Assembly: GCA_964017145.1 (NCBI GenBank)
Contig: OZ024844.1
Location: forward strand, 1,054,001 to 1,118,000
Source of the DNA: Agrocybe praecox
Lineage: Eukaryota; Basidiomycota; Agaricomycetes; Agaricales; Agrocybaceae
DNA length: 64,000 nt
Direction: 5' to 3'
Numbering within the stretch: position 1 is the stretch's first letter; the number at the start of each line of letters is the position of its first letter. The translations under genes and the position numbers were made by a program. Under the pieces are notes generated by a model. That model saw nothing but the letters and a program-made list of their open reading frames with translations, had not been told where the DNA came from and searched no databases. This document shows, piece by piece, positions 21,319 to 33,600 of this stretch.

Positions 21319-24010
21319 ATGAGCTCCATTACTCAAGCTGCTAAGAAGGCGTATGAAAGTGTCACTGACAACGCGAAAGTCAAATCCTTGAAGACCGTCA
21401 TGGTCGAACCTACTAGTCCTTCCGAGTTGACAACTGATTTTGGTGTCAAGATATCGGACACCGATAATTGGTACGTTTTCGTTCTGGAGTTCATTTTATG
21501 CGCATTTATTGACGTGCCTAATTCCTCAGGCTCAAGGTCTCAGATGGTAAAACGTCTGGACCATCTCTACTCGAAGACCATATCGGACGCGAAAAAATCC
21601 ATCGATTCGACCATGAGCGCATTCCTGAGCGAGTTGTTCACGCTCGTGGGGCTGGCGCGCATGGTCATTTCCGCGTCTTCGATAATAGCGCTGCCAAGTG
21701 GACATCGGCTCCAGTCCTGACGGATCCGTCTCGCACGACGCCCATCTTCATCAGGTTCAGTACCGTTCAAGGGTCGCGTGGAAGTGCGGTGAGTAGATAT
21801 ATGCGCGCTTCGTGCTCCCAATCACCTTCTTTCCTGATGCCACCATCCGTAGGACACTGTTCGCGATGTTCGAGGATTTGCAATGAAGTTTTATACCGAA
21901 GAAGGAAATTGGGACCTTGTTGGCAACGATATTCCCGTTTTCTTCATTCAGGACGCTATCAAGTTTCCTGATATTGTTCACGCTGTGAAACCTGAGCCTC
22001 ATAATGAGGTGCCTCAGGGACAAAGCGCACACAATAACTTCTGGGATTTCGTTGGACTTACACCAGAATGTCAGTCCCTTCCATGATTATCTTTGAAACG
22101 TTTTGGATACTTATTCTATCTAACAATCCAGCCGCGCATATGATCATGTGGGTCATGTCTGATCGAGGTGTGTATCATGATAACTTGGGTTTTATCTAAA
22201 AATTAATTCACGCATATAGGGATTCCACGCTCCTATAGAATGATGCAAGGGTTTGGTGTAAACACTTATACCCTGGTCAACGCTGAAGGGAAGCGAGTTT
22301 TTGTCAAATTCCACATGACACCTGAGCTTGGTGTACATAGCTTGGTGTGGGATGAAGCTCTGAAAATTGCTGGCCAAGATCCTGGTACGATTTATTGTCT
22401 TCTATCAGAGAGTATCCGAGTCGTTGATAATTTTGCAGATTTTCACAGGAAAGATTTGGCGGAGGCTATTGAAAATGGTGCTTATCCCAAGTGGACGTTC
22501 GGTGTACAAGTTATTGAAGAGAAAGATGAACACTCTTTCGATTTCGATATCCTTGACGCTACAAAGCTTTGGCCTGAATCCAAGGTTCCTGTCCACCCTA
22601 TAGGCGAGTTTGTCCTTAATCGAGTTGTGGATGAATACTTCCCGGAAGTCGAGCAAGTTGCTTTCTGCACAAGTCACGTCGTACCAGGTATCGGGTTTAG
22701 TGACGACCCCCTTCTGCAAGGAAGAAACTTCTCTTATTTTGACACACAACTTACGAGGTTGGGTGTCAACTGGCAAGAGGTACGTGATATACGCAGTTTT
22801 GGGAATATTTAATGACCACCATGTATGTCAATCCAGATTCCCATCAATCGACCTGTCTGCCCCATGATGAACCACAATCGTGATGGTGCTCTAAGGCAGC
22901 GCATAACAAAAGGCACCATAAATTATTGGCCCAATAGAGACAACATCGGACACCCAGTACCTCCCTCTCAGGGTGGCTATGCTGAGTGAGTTGCGTTCAA
23001 ACAAGCCACATTGTTTGACTAACCAATTAACCAACAGGTATACGCAAAAGGTTCACGGTATGAAGCAACGTGTCCGTGGAGAGAAATTCCAAGAGCACTA
23101 TAACCAAGCACAACTTTTTTACAACTCCCTCACCGATTACGAACGTAACCATCTTATCGCGGCCATATCATTCGAGCTCTCCCATTGTGACGACCAGAGG
23201 GTGTACGAGGGGTACACTCAACTTCTGAACAACATCGACTTTGACTTGGCCAAGGTTGTTGCCCAAAATGTCAATGGTATCATACCTGATAAACCAGCGC
23301 GAAAGAACCACGGGAAGACCGAGCCTTCCCTTTCTCAGATTCACTTTGCGCCCAAGAAGCCGACGATAGTTTCCAGGAGGGTCGCAATCTTGCTTGCAGA
23401 CGGTTTCAATATCGCAGAAGTTGAGTCTGTTCGGGCCTTGTTATCCAGCTCGAAGGCGACAACTTGGATTATTGGCCCACGTAGGGCAAAAATCTATGCA
23501 TCTGGAGAACAAGTTGGCGGCAATGGCGCTGGGATTGTGGCCGATCATCACTTCGAAGGCCAGCGCTCCACTATGTTTGACGCTTTTTACATTCCTTCTG
23601 GATACGAGCACGCCAAGAGCTTAGTTACCAACGGACGTGCCGTTCATTGGATACGAGAAGCCTTTGGGCATTGCAAAGCCATTGGGGCGATTGGAGAAGG
23701 TGAGTAACGTTCGTATAACTTTTTTGTCGCCGCTGTTTAATATTTGCTATCTCGTTTAGGTGCTGATGCCGTCCGTTCTGCGCTTGGTCTTCCAGAGGTC
23801 GAGATCAACAGCTCTTCGGATTCGGGTGAAATTGTTTCGTCTTATGCGGTCGTCACCACCGGGAAATACGATTTCCCGTCTGCTGTGGTCGACGCGTTGA
23901 CTATTTCACCTGGACAAAAAGGATTTGTTTCCAACTTTGCGTTTGAGATTAGCAAGCACAAATGTTATGAGCGCGAGTTGGATGGACTGACCGGTAAAGT
24001 TGCATACTAG
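21319..24010 (+). CDS. Large-subunit monofunctional catalase
   Basis: Nine exons (21319-21470, 21530-21788, 21853-22069, 22132-22167, 22220-22384, 22439-22779, 22837-22985, 23038-23699, 23760-24010) give 743 residues, the size of clade 2 catalases. It converts hydrogen peroxide to water and oxygen with heme. The distal His is His88 ([15 protein letters not shown]), the distal Asn lies in [12 protein letters not shown] (about 162), and the proximal heme Tyr is about 376 ([13 protein letters not shown]). The C-terminal 200 residues form the flavodoxin/DJ-1-like domain of this class ([38 protein letters not shown]). The intron at 22385-22438 is 54 bp and in frame; translating through it inserts residues inside the conserved KIAGQDPDFHRKDL. 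Start [15 protein letters not shown] has no signal peptide, suggesting an intracellular enzyme; an in-frame upstream ATG would add a hydrophobic leader but is not preferred. Confidence 0.95.
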
Positions 24011-25765
24011 ATTAATTCCTCAGAAGATATTCTTATTGAAAAGCGATTATGTCCTAATATTCTGTGTATTTGTATTTGAAATCCAGTTCGTTTCTGGCGC
24101 GTTTCTGGCGCATGTATCTCCCTTTTCTCATCGACATAAATGCCTCTTTCGAAATTTGCGGAATGATATAAAATCTGGACCTTCCCCACAATTCCCCGCG
24201 ATTGATGATCGATGAGGAAGGTCAATCGAAGTCTCGATCTCTTTACGTCTAACGCCTTAAATTAGGTAGGACCGAGCCAGCATATCAGGATAGGGTGCCT
24301 TTTTCTGATATACATGAGTTTCACCCTCCTGAGCGTAAAAAGGCAGGAGGGAAGGATACATGTAAGGTTGGTGGAAATTCTACAACAAACTTCAGTCGCC
24401 CGAACATGTCTAGACATCTTTTGGCAAGTTCACCACTTTGAAGTTTGCACTTACACCTTCAGGTTAAATTTCCCAGCGGTTGGCATTGCTGGAGTCGACG
24501 TGGCAATAATACGTTTCAAACTCTGTTTCAACCCCCCTCCCCAGTTTTTAGTGCGGGATCCAGTCTGAGTGAGGGGTAGGTAGGTAGTGCGAAGTTTCGA
24601 ACGCGATTCCGAAGAATCGTGATTTGAGATTTCTTCACTAAGGGACTCCACTAAAGATAAACAAACCGGTCACTCCGAAGCACTAGGGTGTTCGGGGTTT
24701 TGATGTTATGTATGTACATAGCGAGTTAGTCGTTTATGACCCTATGTAAAAAAAAAATTGATAATGAAATGTATGTAAATCACCTCTCGGAGCGGCGGCA
24801 TACGCGTCATTATTCAATATTCAATGGGCATTGGATAGCGGAGAAGCAGAAGCAGAACGAGTCGCCGCACTAAGCGTGCTATTTATAGAGGGCGTGGTAT
24901 GTAAAAATACCAGAGAGTCGTTCAAGACTGGTTGAAAAAAGGTAGGGTGGATGGATGAATGTAATGTAATATGGGGGTGAATGTGCTTTGGCTGTCGGAC
25001 TATTAGTCAAACGGAGAGATAAAGCCGCTCGTTCTCTTTCGAATCACTCGGAGGCTTCTCTCGGTTAACATTAGCTAGTTACTTAAGTTAGTTTGGGAAC
25101 GAACCTCTGGCCCGGCAATTGTAACAGGGGTGATGGTGATCATAGATAGTACATACCAGTCGGTGTCCGTTGATATTAATCCTGGTGGTAGTAGTGTACG
25201 AATCACGATATATTTGTCCAATCACAGCCCCTATAAAATTGCTCCATTGTTCGAACTAAAATATGTCTATGGTTCGTTTTTGTCTGGACGCCTGGCAAGG
25301 TATTTTAAGATTGTTTGCACTACTACGTATTTGTTATTTGCCATTTGTCATTTGACGCCAGAACTTGAGGCCGCCTTCCTTCTCTCGTTATAGAGCGCCC
25401 GGCCCCGTGGGCTCTCCGGTTAGAGGGATTTTACGAAGGGGGTGGGCCCGAACTAAATACGTATTTTTAGTTTCGTTTAGTATTGGACAATAAAGTACAT
25501 ACATAAGTAGATAAAATCTAAAATTACACCTTCAAGTACTAATGACCAAAGCAGATTTATGTAAGTGAGTAAATCCGGGTAAAGGTAAAAAGCAAGCAAA
25601 AACGTACATGAGGTTGTATCTATACATAATATAATGTATGTATATCTGTGCGCGGTTGTGTGCAAGTACCCCAGGCTATAATATACCTCGCTTATCCAAG
25701 AATAGAACAATGTATTTATATTTATATTCTAGTTCTAAAAATAGTATTTTTAGCACGACAAAAAT
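24011..25765. other. Intergenic, no gene seen
   Basis: Begins with the catalase 3' region and continues as AT-rich, simple sequence. No gene model could be built on either strand. Confidence 0.4.
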
Positions 25766-25830
25766 ATCCGCAGAGGAGATTGAACCCTCTGGCTTTGGTT
25801 AGTAAGCCTCCGCCGTTAGTTTACAGTAGG
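25766..25830 (-). other. tRNA-like sequence (SINE head or tRNA relic)
   Basis: The minus strand contains a T-arm-like hairpin (GAGGG-TTCAATC-TCCTC), which also serves as a Pol III B-box, and about 40 bp upstream an A-box-like TAAACTAACGG. A possible anticodon-type stem (GGCTT/AAGCC) lies between. No matching 5' acceptor strand can be paired, so it is not an intact tRNA. A tRNA-derived SINE or a degraded tRNA fits best. Confidence 0.3.
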
Positions 25831-28800
25831 TCTGTATTATAGGTGTATCTAAATAACTAGCGCCCTTTTTATTTGAGCTAAGAGTCCCAGTAGTTAGCAT
25901 TGGCCGGTTTATTCCACGGTGTTGTTTTATTTTTATTTTTAACCAGGCCGTAGGTAGATAGATACTTACTTACTTACTTACCCGGGCACAGCGCCATTGG
26001 CCAGGCCTCGAATGAGTTAATATTGGATATATGATATATAAGAAAGATGTATATATATAAGCGGACCCCGAGGCATCGTGAACGAAAAGAACTTTCTGTG
26101 ACCGTTTTATACTAAGCGGAATCATCGCCGATATTAAGTCCGTCATTAAATAAAAGCATTGTACATAGATAGTATCGAAGAACCAGGAGAGGAAGGGAGA
26201 GTCAAAATTGCTTGCTTTCCTGTTCCATGATACGTGTCTTGCTCCACCCAGGTCGCTCACATGGGTATTGATGCCAGCAGGTTTGGTACGATTCTTTAAT
26301 GAGTGAGTATAGTAATGTACCGTACCCATTTCGCTTCTTATTATGAGCTCGTGCGCACACGGAGGTGAAGGTGAAGATGAAGGTGAGCGCGTGATCAGGT
26401 CAGGGAATCCTTCTTGAGGCCTGGTTCCAAAGTCAATCTTCTCGAATCATCTACTATCCATCGGATCCTTCCATTCCTTCCTTCCTTCCACTGCTCATCA
26501 TCTCCGCCGCCGATTTTGATTTCTCTCCTATTCTTTTGCGTGCACATCATATCATATCATATCGTTCTAGTCTGCTGTCCTTCCATCCATCCATCTCCAT
26601 CTTCGTCTTTCTAGCACACATACAAAAATATAACATACAGGTATCAGCTCCACATGGAAATTCCCTTACTTAATACTGACTTTCCTTGACTTAATATATA
26701 CTCCGAGTATATAATTATTACGGTGAGTCACTGTAGTAATCGACTTTGGTACCCATGCCACCGGTGTGGCATGACATACTCCGGGAAGGAATAGTGATGA
26801 TGATGCATGATGAATTATGTTCTAAATAAAGTTGAAAATAAGCAGGCTAGTAGTACTTTCACTCGCTAGTAGCTAGACACAGAGGTTATAGTAGTTGCCT
26901 GCATCAACAGCTTATGTTTATTCCCTCCAAGGGAGGAGAGTCGGAAGCTTAAATGCGAGCTCGAGGGGAGCCGGGGAGTGTCCCTTCGAAGTTCGAAGAT
27001 CAGACCAGTTGCCTGGGTTGGGTTGGGTCGGATTCGGATTCGGACTCGGATTCACTGGGAGAGCAGGACCCCGGTGGGGTGGTGGTGGTGGTGGTGGTGG
27101 TGGTATAATTTATATCAGTTAAAGAACGAATGCATCATCGTCACCATCATCGCCTTTATCGCGCGCGCGCGTGTAGTACATAAGTCCATATTACCTACCT
27201 ACCTACCTACTTCAATTACTTACTTACTTACTTACGCGTATCGCATGTAAGTAAGTCTCTTTAATCCTGCGTATGTACGCTTAAGTACTACTCCTACGTG
27301 CTTACTTTACCTCCCTCTCCCGTATTTACATACAATGTATTGCATCACCGCTCGTAGTACGTACTCACACATTAATCATCTACTTACTTACTCACTTATA
27401 CTCTATCTCTACCTCTGACGAAGACGAAGACGCGTCCGGCCGGCTGGTACCCCAGAGAGCGTGCAATATCTTGTCTTACTGGGCAAAGGGTTGGTTCACT
27501 TACCTTACCTTACCTCCTTACCTGGTCTCTTAATCTTACTTATCACTGAGAGCTCGTCAATGATGATGACGATGATGACGATGATGAACGATGTATTACG
27601 AATGGATGCTAGCGCTACTTATATATACTACTACGATGAATAAACGACGACGACGACAAACGAATTCAAAGGACGGTGCGCGCGTATAGAGAAAGAGAAA
27701 CAAAGTCGACAAGAAGAAAGAAATGGGGTGGAAAGAAATGGGGTAGGGAAAAACTTGAAGGAGGGTGTGATAGGTACATACATGATGATGATACAAGAAA
27801 CGTGCAGAGACAGAGACAGGGAGAATGCGGATGAGTGGTGGTGGTGGTGGTGGTGATGGTGGTGTAACCGTGTAGGCCGCAGGATATAATATACGACAAG
27901 GAGAAGGAAAGAACGATCTATCCCAACTTCCAATCGACTCGAAACCAAGGATACGAGCCGAACGAAGCACATGAGATTCAACTGAATATGCCTATGCCAA
28001 GTCTGTGCTGTAATGTACTATACGCAGCCGGTATGTATGCATGTATGGTATGCCAATCAAAATATGTATGTGACGATGTATGTACTACTATGTATACACT
28101 AAATAGTAAGAGAAAAAGAAAAAAAGGGAAGGTAAACAGAAAACATCGAGTAAAGTACGTGGTAGTGGGACAAGAACAAGAAAAATGAAAGGGGTGAGTG
28201 GCTAGCGAGCAGGCAAGCAAGCAGGCTGGCGGAGAGCAGATGACTTTGAGACATCGAGAGAGAGTATGGATGCATGCACTGAGAAGGAACGGGTAAGAGT
28301 AGACACGAAAATGGGATGAGTGGTGTGGACAAGGAAGGAAGGAAGGAAGTAATCGTGAAAGAAAGAAGTAAAAAAAAGGAAGAAGAAAGGAGAGAATAAG
28401 ACACTAAAACTACAAATAGCCCAAAGAGATGAGATAGCAAACGAGCAAAAACGAGCAAGGAAGCAGACGAAGGAGGGAGGGAGGAATTATCTTGTGCATG
28501 GTGTGCATGATGTGTATGTTATGATGGTATGGTATGGTATGTTAACGTCGGTGTCGGTCGGTGTTGGTGTGAGGGTTGTTGATGGTAATGTCAATGCGAG
28601 CGGCAATGTCAGTGAGTGTGCGATGAGTAGTACATATGTACAAGGGACAGGTCGGCCTGTCAGTCAGTGCAGTGTGCACAGGTCACTCAGATGCGACGAT
28701 TGGAATAATTGATCGATCGCCAAAGAAAGAAAGAAAAAAAGGCGAAAGCGGGAGCGGATGTGAGGTATGTTTTTCTTCTTTTCACTCTTCTCCTCTGGCA

Positions 28801-28990
28801 GAGACAGAACGCCACACTCCCACCCCGGAGGTGGGTAGGTAGACAAGTCAAAGTCGACGGACATTGAGCGGCCACGAGGTAGAGAGAGAGGGAAGCATCC
28901 CATTCCGTTCCGCATCTAATTAACCAAAACCAGTCAGCTCGATTCAAGACTCCAAAAAACACACATACATACCTTCACGCAGGCACTACG
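25831..28990. repeat. Microsatellite-rich gene-free region
   Basis: Filled with short simple repeats: TTAC tracts (25966-25981, 27190-27240), CCATCCATCC (near 26583), GGT tracts (27074-27105 and 27836-27866), GATGAT (27559-27585), GGAA (28333-28348) and long purine-rich runs. Open frames here are repeats read in several frames and show no conserved domain. It probably includes the 3' UTR of the minus-strand gene ending at 28991. Confidence 0.5.
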
Positions 28991-30682
28991 CTACGCATGG
29001 TGCCTACTAACTTTCTCCATCCCCGCACTCATAGCCGTCCGGCGCCTCTTCTCATTCTCCTCCTCCACTTCCTCTTCCTCATCGTCTTCTTCCTCCTCCT
29101 CGCCTTCCCCAAGGGGCCTTTGCACACCCCGTCTTTGGTCTTCGGAATCAGAGTCGGACTCCGAGTCGGAAGTGGATGATGAGGATGAAGAGACGGATGT
29201 TACGCTTGCGCGTTTTTTGTTCGGTGTATTTGTGTTGTTGTCGTCGTCGGCTTCGGCGGTGGTGGCAGGAGGAGCAGGACCTAACCCATCGAGGTTCGCA
29301 TCCCCACTCTCAGATAGAATCGGTCCTTCGACGGTGCTCGTCTCTTCGAGAGGTAGTTTAACCCCCGATAGGGATCTCTTATGCGAGTGGGAGGAATGAT
29401 GATGATGATGCCTCGGTCTCGTGGGCGGGACGGTGACCACGACGGGTACATGCTCAGGCAGCTGGCCAGGCTCTTCAAAGGATTCCGGTTCCTCCGCCAA
29501 AGGCGATTCCATCGTCGAGGTCCTCGTAGGCGTCGGCGTGCTCAGATTACTCGTGCTCTCCACCACCACCTCTTCCTCTCTCTTCTTCTTCTCCTCCGCA
29601 GCCTCAGCCTCCCTCTTCTTCCGTTCCCTCTCCTCTCTCCTCCGCTTCACCCACCCCATCCCACTCCCATCATCTTCATCCTCCAGCACAGTAGCCGCCT
29701 TCTTCGCTCCAGCACCGCCAACCCCCACACCTCCATGGAGTCTTTCCCAATTGACCACGCCCGCCCCGGCACCAGCAACGACGCCTGCGTTCCTCGCGCC
29801 GCGCACGCTGCCCATCCCGCCATACCCCCACTCGACAAACTCGTCTTCGTCGTCGCGGGCGTTTGCGAAGAGGTTGTTACCCCCAGGGGAGGTATGGGGC
29901 CGTTTTTGGCCATACACACGTCCGTTGAGCATGCGTGTGCCTTTATGTCTGCTTTGCTGCGGTGTGCTGCGTGTGTTGGTGGGGGAAGTAGGCGTTGTCG
30001 GAGGGACGAGGAAGTTGGTGGGGGATGTAGGTGGTGGTGGGAGACCACCAGTATCATTCGAATTCGAGTTGGAAGAAAAGAGGAGGGACATGGTGCGTCC
30101 TTTTTTCTTCTTCTTTTCCTTCTTTGCCGTAGCGGTGGATGAGGACTCTGCAGAGCTGTGTACTCTGCAGAGAGGACTGCTGCCTGCGGGGAGCATCGCG
30201 TGTGCGCGCCTCTCTTTGTCCGCAGCGCCACTGCTGCTGCTGGCGCTGGTCCAGCGGGAGAGACCCCATCCGGAATGGGTGAATGTGGATGTGGAATCTG
30301 TGGATTCGCGGGAAGAGGGGCGGAAGAGGGAGCTTTCTGGTAGACTTGGGGTAGTAGTAGTGGCGTCGATGGATGGAGTGGGGGTGAGTGAGTTGTCGCT
30401 GGAGCCCGAGGAAGAGGTGGATGACCTTTTGAAAGGGCGCAAGAGGGAGAGTCCTGTGCGTTGTTTCGGAGCTGCTGTTAAGAGAGGAGGGACACATGGG
30501 AGAGCAGCGCTGTGAGTGACGGGAGACGAAGCGACGCTGGAAATAGGAGAGGAGTCGCTCCTTGGTGTGGTTGAAGTGCTCGATGAGCTAGAAGAGGTCG
30601 AGCTGGAGGACATGCTATCATCTCTTCGTGGGTCTGGAAGGGGCGCAAATCGTATACGACGATGAGGGGTCACTGCCGCCAT
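28991..30682 (-). CDS. Long disordered protein with RIRFAPLPDPRR motif
   Basis: A single exon of 563 residues starting MAAVTPHRRIRFAPLPDPRR. The ATG at 30682 was chosen because it directly precedes this conserved-looking N-terminal motif; an upstream in-frame ATG at 30799 would add 39 unremarkable residues. Most of the chain is low complexity: Ser-rich N-terminus, Lys tract (KKEKKKKKGRT), Pro/Thr stretch, then short ordered-looking islands (GTRMLNGRVYGQKR, NNLFANARDDEDEFVEWGYGG). A charged Arg/Glu segment (VKRRREERERKKREAEAAEE) suggests a coiled coil. The C-terminus has His5, Ser/Asp and poly-Glu runs. It resembles conserved basidiomycete proteins of unknown function; a nuclear or regulatory role is a guess from basic and acidic tracts. 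It stands alone in a 13-kb gene-poor region. The opposite strand has a 364-codon open frame that is an antisense shadow. Confidence 0.75.
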   Translation of the reverse strand: MAAVTPHRRIRFAPLPDPRRDDSMSSSSTSSSSSSTSTTPRSDSSPISSVASSPVTHSAALPCVPPLLTAAPKQRTGLSLLRPFKRSSTSSSGSSDNSLTPTPSIDATTTTPSLPESSLFRPSSRESTDSTSTFTHSGWGLSRWTSASSSSGAADKERRAHAMLPAGSSPLCRVHSSAESSSTATAKKEKKKKKGRTMSLLFSSNSNSNDTGGLPPPPTSPTNFLVPPTTPTSPTNTRSTPQQSRHKGTRMLNGRVYGQKRPHTSPGGNNLFANARDDEDEFVEWGYGGMGSVRGARNAGVVAGAGAGVVNWERLHGGVGVGGAGAKKAATVLEDEDDGSGMGWVKRRREERERKKREAEAAEEKKKREEEVVVESTSNLSTPTPTRTSTMESPLAEEPESFEEPGQLPEHVPVVVTVPPTRPRHHHHHSSHSHKRSLSGVKLPLEETSTVEGPILSESGDANLDGLGPAPPATTAEADDDNNTNTPNKKRASVTSVSSSSSSTSDSESDSDSEDQRRGVQRPLGEGEEEEEDDEEEEVEEENEKRRRTAMSAGMEKVSRHHA

Positions 30683-33600
30683 GGTTGAGAGTAAAGTCGT
30701 AATGTGTTCCAATTTATTTATTACATGTATATGTATCCATCTCCAATCCCTTTCAATCGAGATCCGTCTTATTTCACTGACTGTCAGGGGTCCTTGCACA
30801 CGTGTATCCTTATAGTCTTATCCCCTTTAGGAATTTGGGTCTTTTCCCCTTTTGCAGCGGAAGTAAATCAGGGAAGGGCCAAGGCCTCCATCGCTGACCA
30901 ACCAGCGCGGGACCGTACCGCGCTAAAGGGCGGCGTCGCCCGTTACATAGTGTGTCGTGGGCTTTACCTAGGAGTCGGTCGGCGTTACGTCATCCACCTC
31001 CCCTTTCCACGGAAAGAGGAAAACATATCGAGTCCTAAACCGGTCTAGTGCATGTACGTACGTAGGTGTGTAGGTAAAAATAGAAAATGTTACAATTTAT
31101 GTTGAGCACCACCCTCGGTCTTGGCGCATGTATGTAGGAAACTTCGCGCGATACACACACACACACACACGGCGCTTGATGTTACCTCGAGGCTTGGATA
31201 TGCGACTCCGACCCTGACACGTTCGCTCAGATGACAGACAGAAACTTCAAAAAAAGAATTTCTAGTTGGCGTTGGTGAAGACTCTATTCCGTGCTCGACG
31301 TCCCTGAGTGTCGGAAAATACTTGGTAAGAAAGAAAAAAAAACAACACCCATCCAACCCCGGGGTCCTCAGACATACGACGCCGACGACGCGTAAGCCTA
31401 AAACATCAAAACATAAAATCACAGATAAGTATAAGTATAGGCACAGACACAACTCCAGCACTCGCATCCGCGACGCAGTTATCGTGCCCGAGTTGATGTT
31501 GATGATGATGAATTGTTGGTGTTGTATCATGGTGGTAATAATAAATAATAGTGGAACGTGACGCCGGCCGGGACGTACGTCCATACGCGTACACCGAACG
31601 AACGAGTAAGCACCCCGGCTCCTGGCGGGTGAGCAGGGAAAGACGGGGTGAGCAGGATCATGATAGGTATGTAAGCTGCAGTAAGTAAGTAAATACGAAA
31701 AGTAACTTGAGTACTACTAAGACTCGTTGACAGAAACCGAATACGAGGGCCGAGGTTTATTTGTTTTGTTTGTTTGTTTCGTCTTACTTGTTTTTTTTAC
31801 TTTACCTACTTTACCCTTCAAAGCTTCACCCATGGGGGAAACCGATCGAAACGAAACGAATTTTCTTGAGTCTTCGAGAAAAGACACGAAACGAAATGAA
31901 AAACAAAAACGACGCCGACAGCACACATACGCAATTGGGCAAAACGAACGAACGAACGAACGTTCCTACCTATATGATTCTCTGAGATAAGGAGGACTTG
32001 TCGTACATACGTAACCAACTAACCCACCAACTATCCACGTTCAGAAAGTCCTCCGACGCGGGAGGAAGAAAAGAAGGAAGGAAGGAGTTACCAATAATAT
32101 AACCTGACTTGTCGGGTAAGTAATACCATCACGATATGATATGATATGATATGTGACCATGTCGATATGTTATGTTTTGATATGTCATGTATAAGCTCCA
32201 TCCTTGGCTTGGCTTGGCAGACCCCGGAATGTTGCGCGACGAATCAAGACAAAAAGTCGAGGACTGGACTGCCAGTGGAGCAAGCAGAGCACTGAAGCTG
32301 ATTGAGCGATCGTAATCGAGCTGTTCTTTCTATTAGTATATGATCCGTAAGCAAGCAAGCAAGTAAGGTTTTCAATGTTTGTTTCTTGACTTTTGAGGCT
32401 GCCCTGACGCTGATAGTGGATGCGACCTGAGTCCTGAGTCCGGACCTAATAAATAGCCTACTGACACTTGGAACTTGCCTTTTTGCTTTTGTACGTACAC
32501 CCTCCACGACAAATTCCATGCGATCCAGTATGTGACCCTAATACATACATATTGCGTACCACAAAATCCTTATCTATCTTCCTTCCTTCCTTCCTTTCTT
32601 CCTTGCCAAGGGTGACTTATCGAGAGTCGAGACTGGCTTTAGTGAGTTCTAGCCTCCCCGGGCCCAGTGCTATTAGGCACGGTCACATTACATTACATTA
32701 CAGTACCCAAACCCAACCAAAACCCAACTCAAGCCCCTAAGTTGATTTTTGAAGAAGAAAAGTATCACGATGCGTCGGAACCTCGGAAATTTGAGAAGGA
32801 TGGACGCGCCACGGTACGCCACGGCTAGTGGACATCATCATCTCATCATCATGGGGAGGATGTTTATTTATAAATTATGGCCTCAAAGCGATACTCTTAC
32901 GATAATACCACCATCAGCGGCCTGCACAACTTATTCGTCGAGCGGCTTCCTTCCTTCCTCTAAAGGGATATGTGTATATACGTTAACCGGCTACAATCTA
33001 TCTACCGAGCACCGAGTGCGCAACGCGTTTGATTAAAATACGCAGTAATAGTTGCTTATTTATTTCCTACTGGAGCAGAGCAGAGCACCCAGGCAAAGTT
33101 CGAACGAACAAGCGAGCGAGGGAAGGGCCCTCTAAATTGCACAGTTCATGACAGCGCTATCGATCTGACCGGGACCTCTAGCTCGATATGTATAAAAATA
33201 TAAATACGCACACAACGCATTTTACTGCCCGCGATAGGTTTTAAGATGCGTACCGTACCGTACACCCATGCCGTGCGTGCGCCAGTAGTAACTTTGATAA
33301 TGATAATGATAATATCAACGCTCACCTACTTGGAATTTTCGATTTTCGATTTTTCAAAAAGAAAAATCTACGGTATGATCATGATCTATCGGCGGACGGT
33401 CTTGTACGGAGAAGATTCAGCTGCCAGTGCATTGCTTAGCTTGATTGTTGTTTTATTTTTAAGTAAGTAGATAGATAGAGATCTATCCATCAACCCCCTA
33501 TGTGTGTTCTACAGCTGCGCGGCAGCTATTGTGTGCCCAAGGCTCCATATACGCAGGTGGTTAGATAGATACCTGGAATGGGGAAGTGGCAATACTAGTA

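Noticed and set aside
25766..25830. Functional tRNA gene
   Set aside because: No 5' strand pairs with the acceptor stem, so I list it only as tRNA-like.
29421..30515. 364-codon plus-strand open frame
   Set aside because: Antisense to the disordered gene. Its sequence is repeat-derived Ser, Leu and Arg with no domain.
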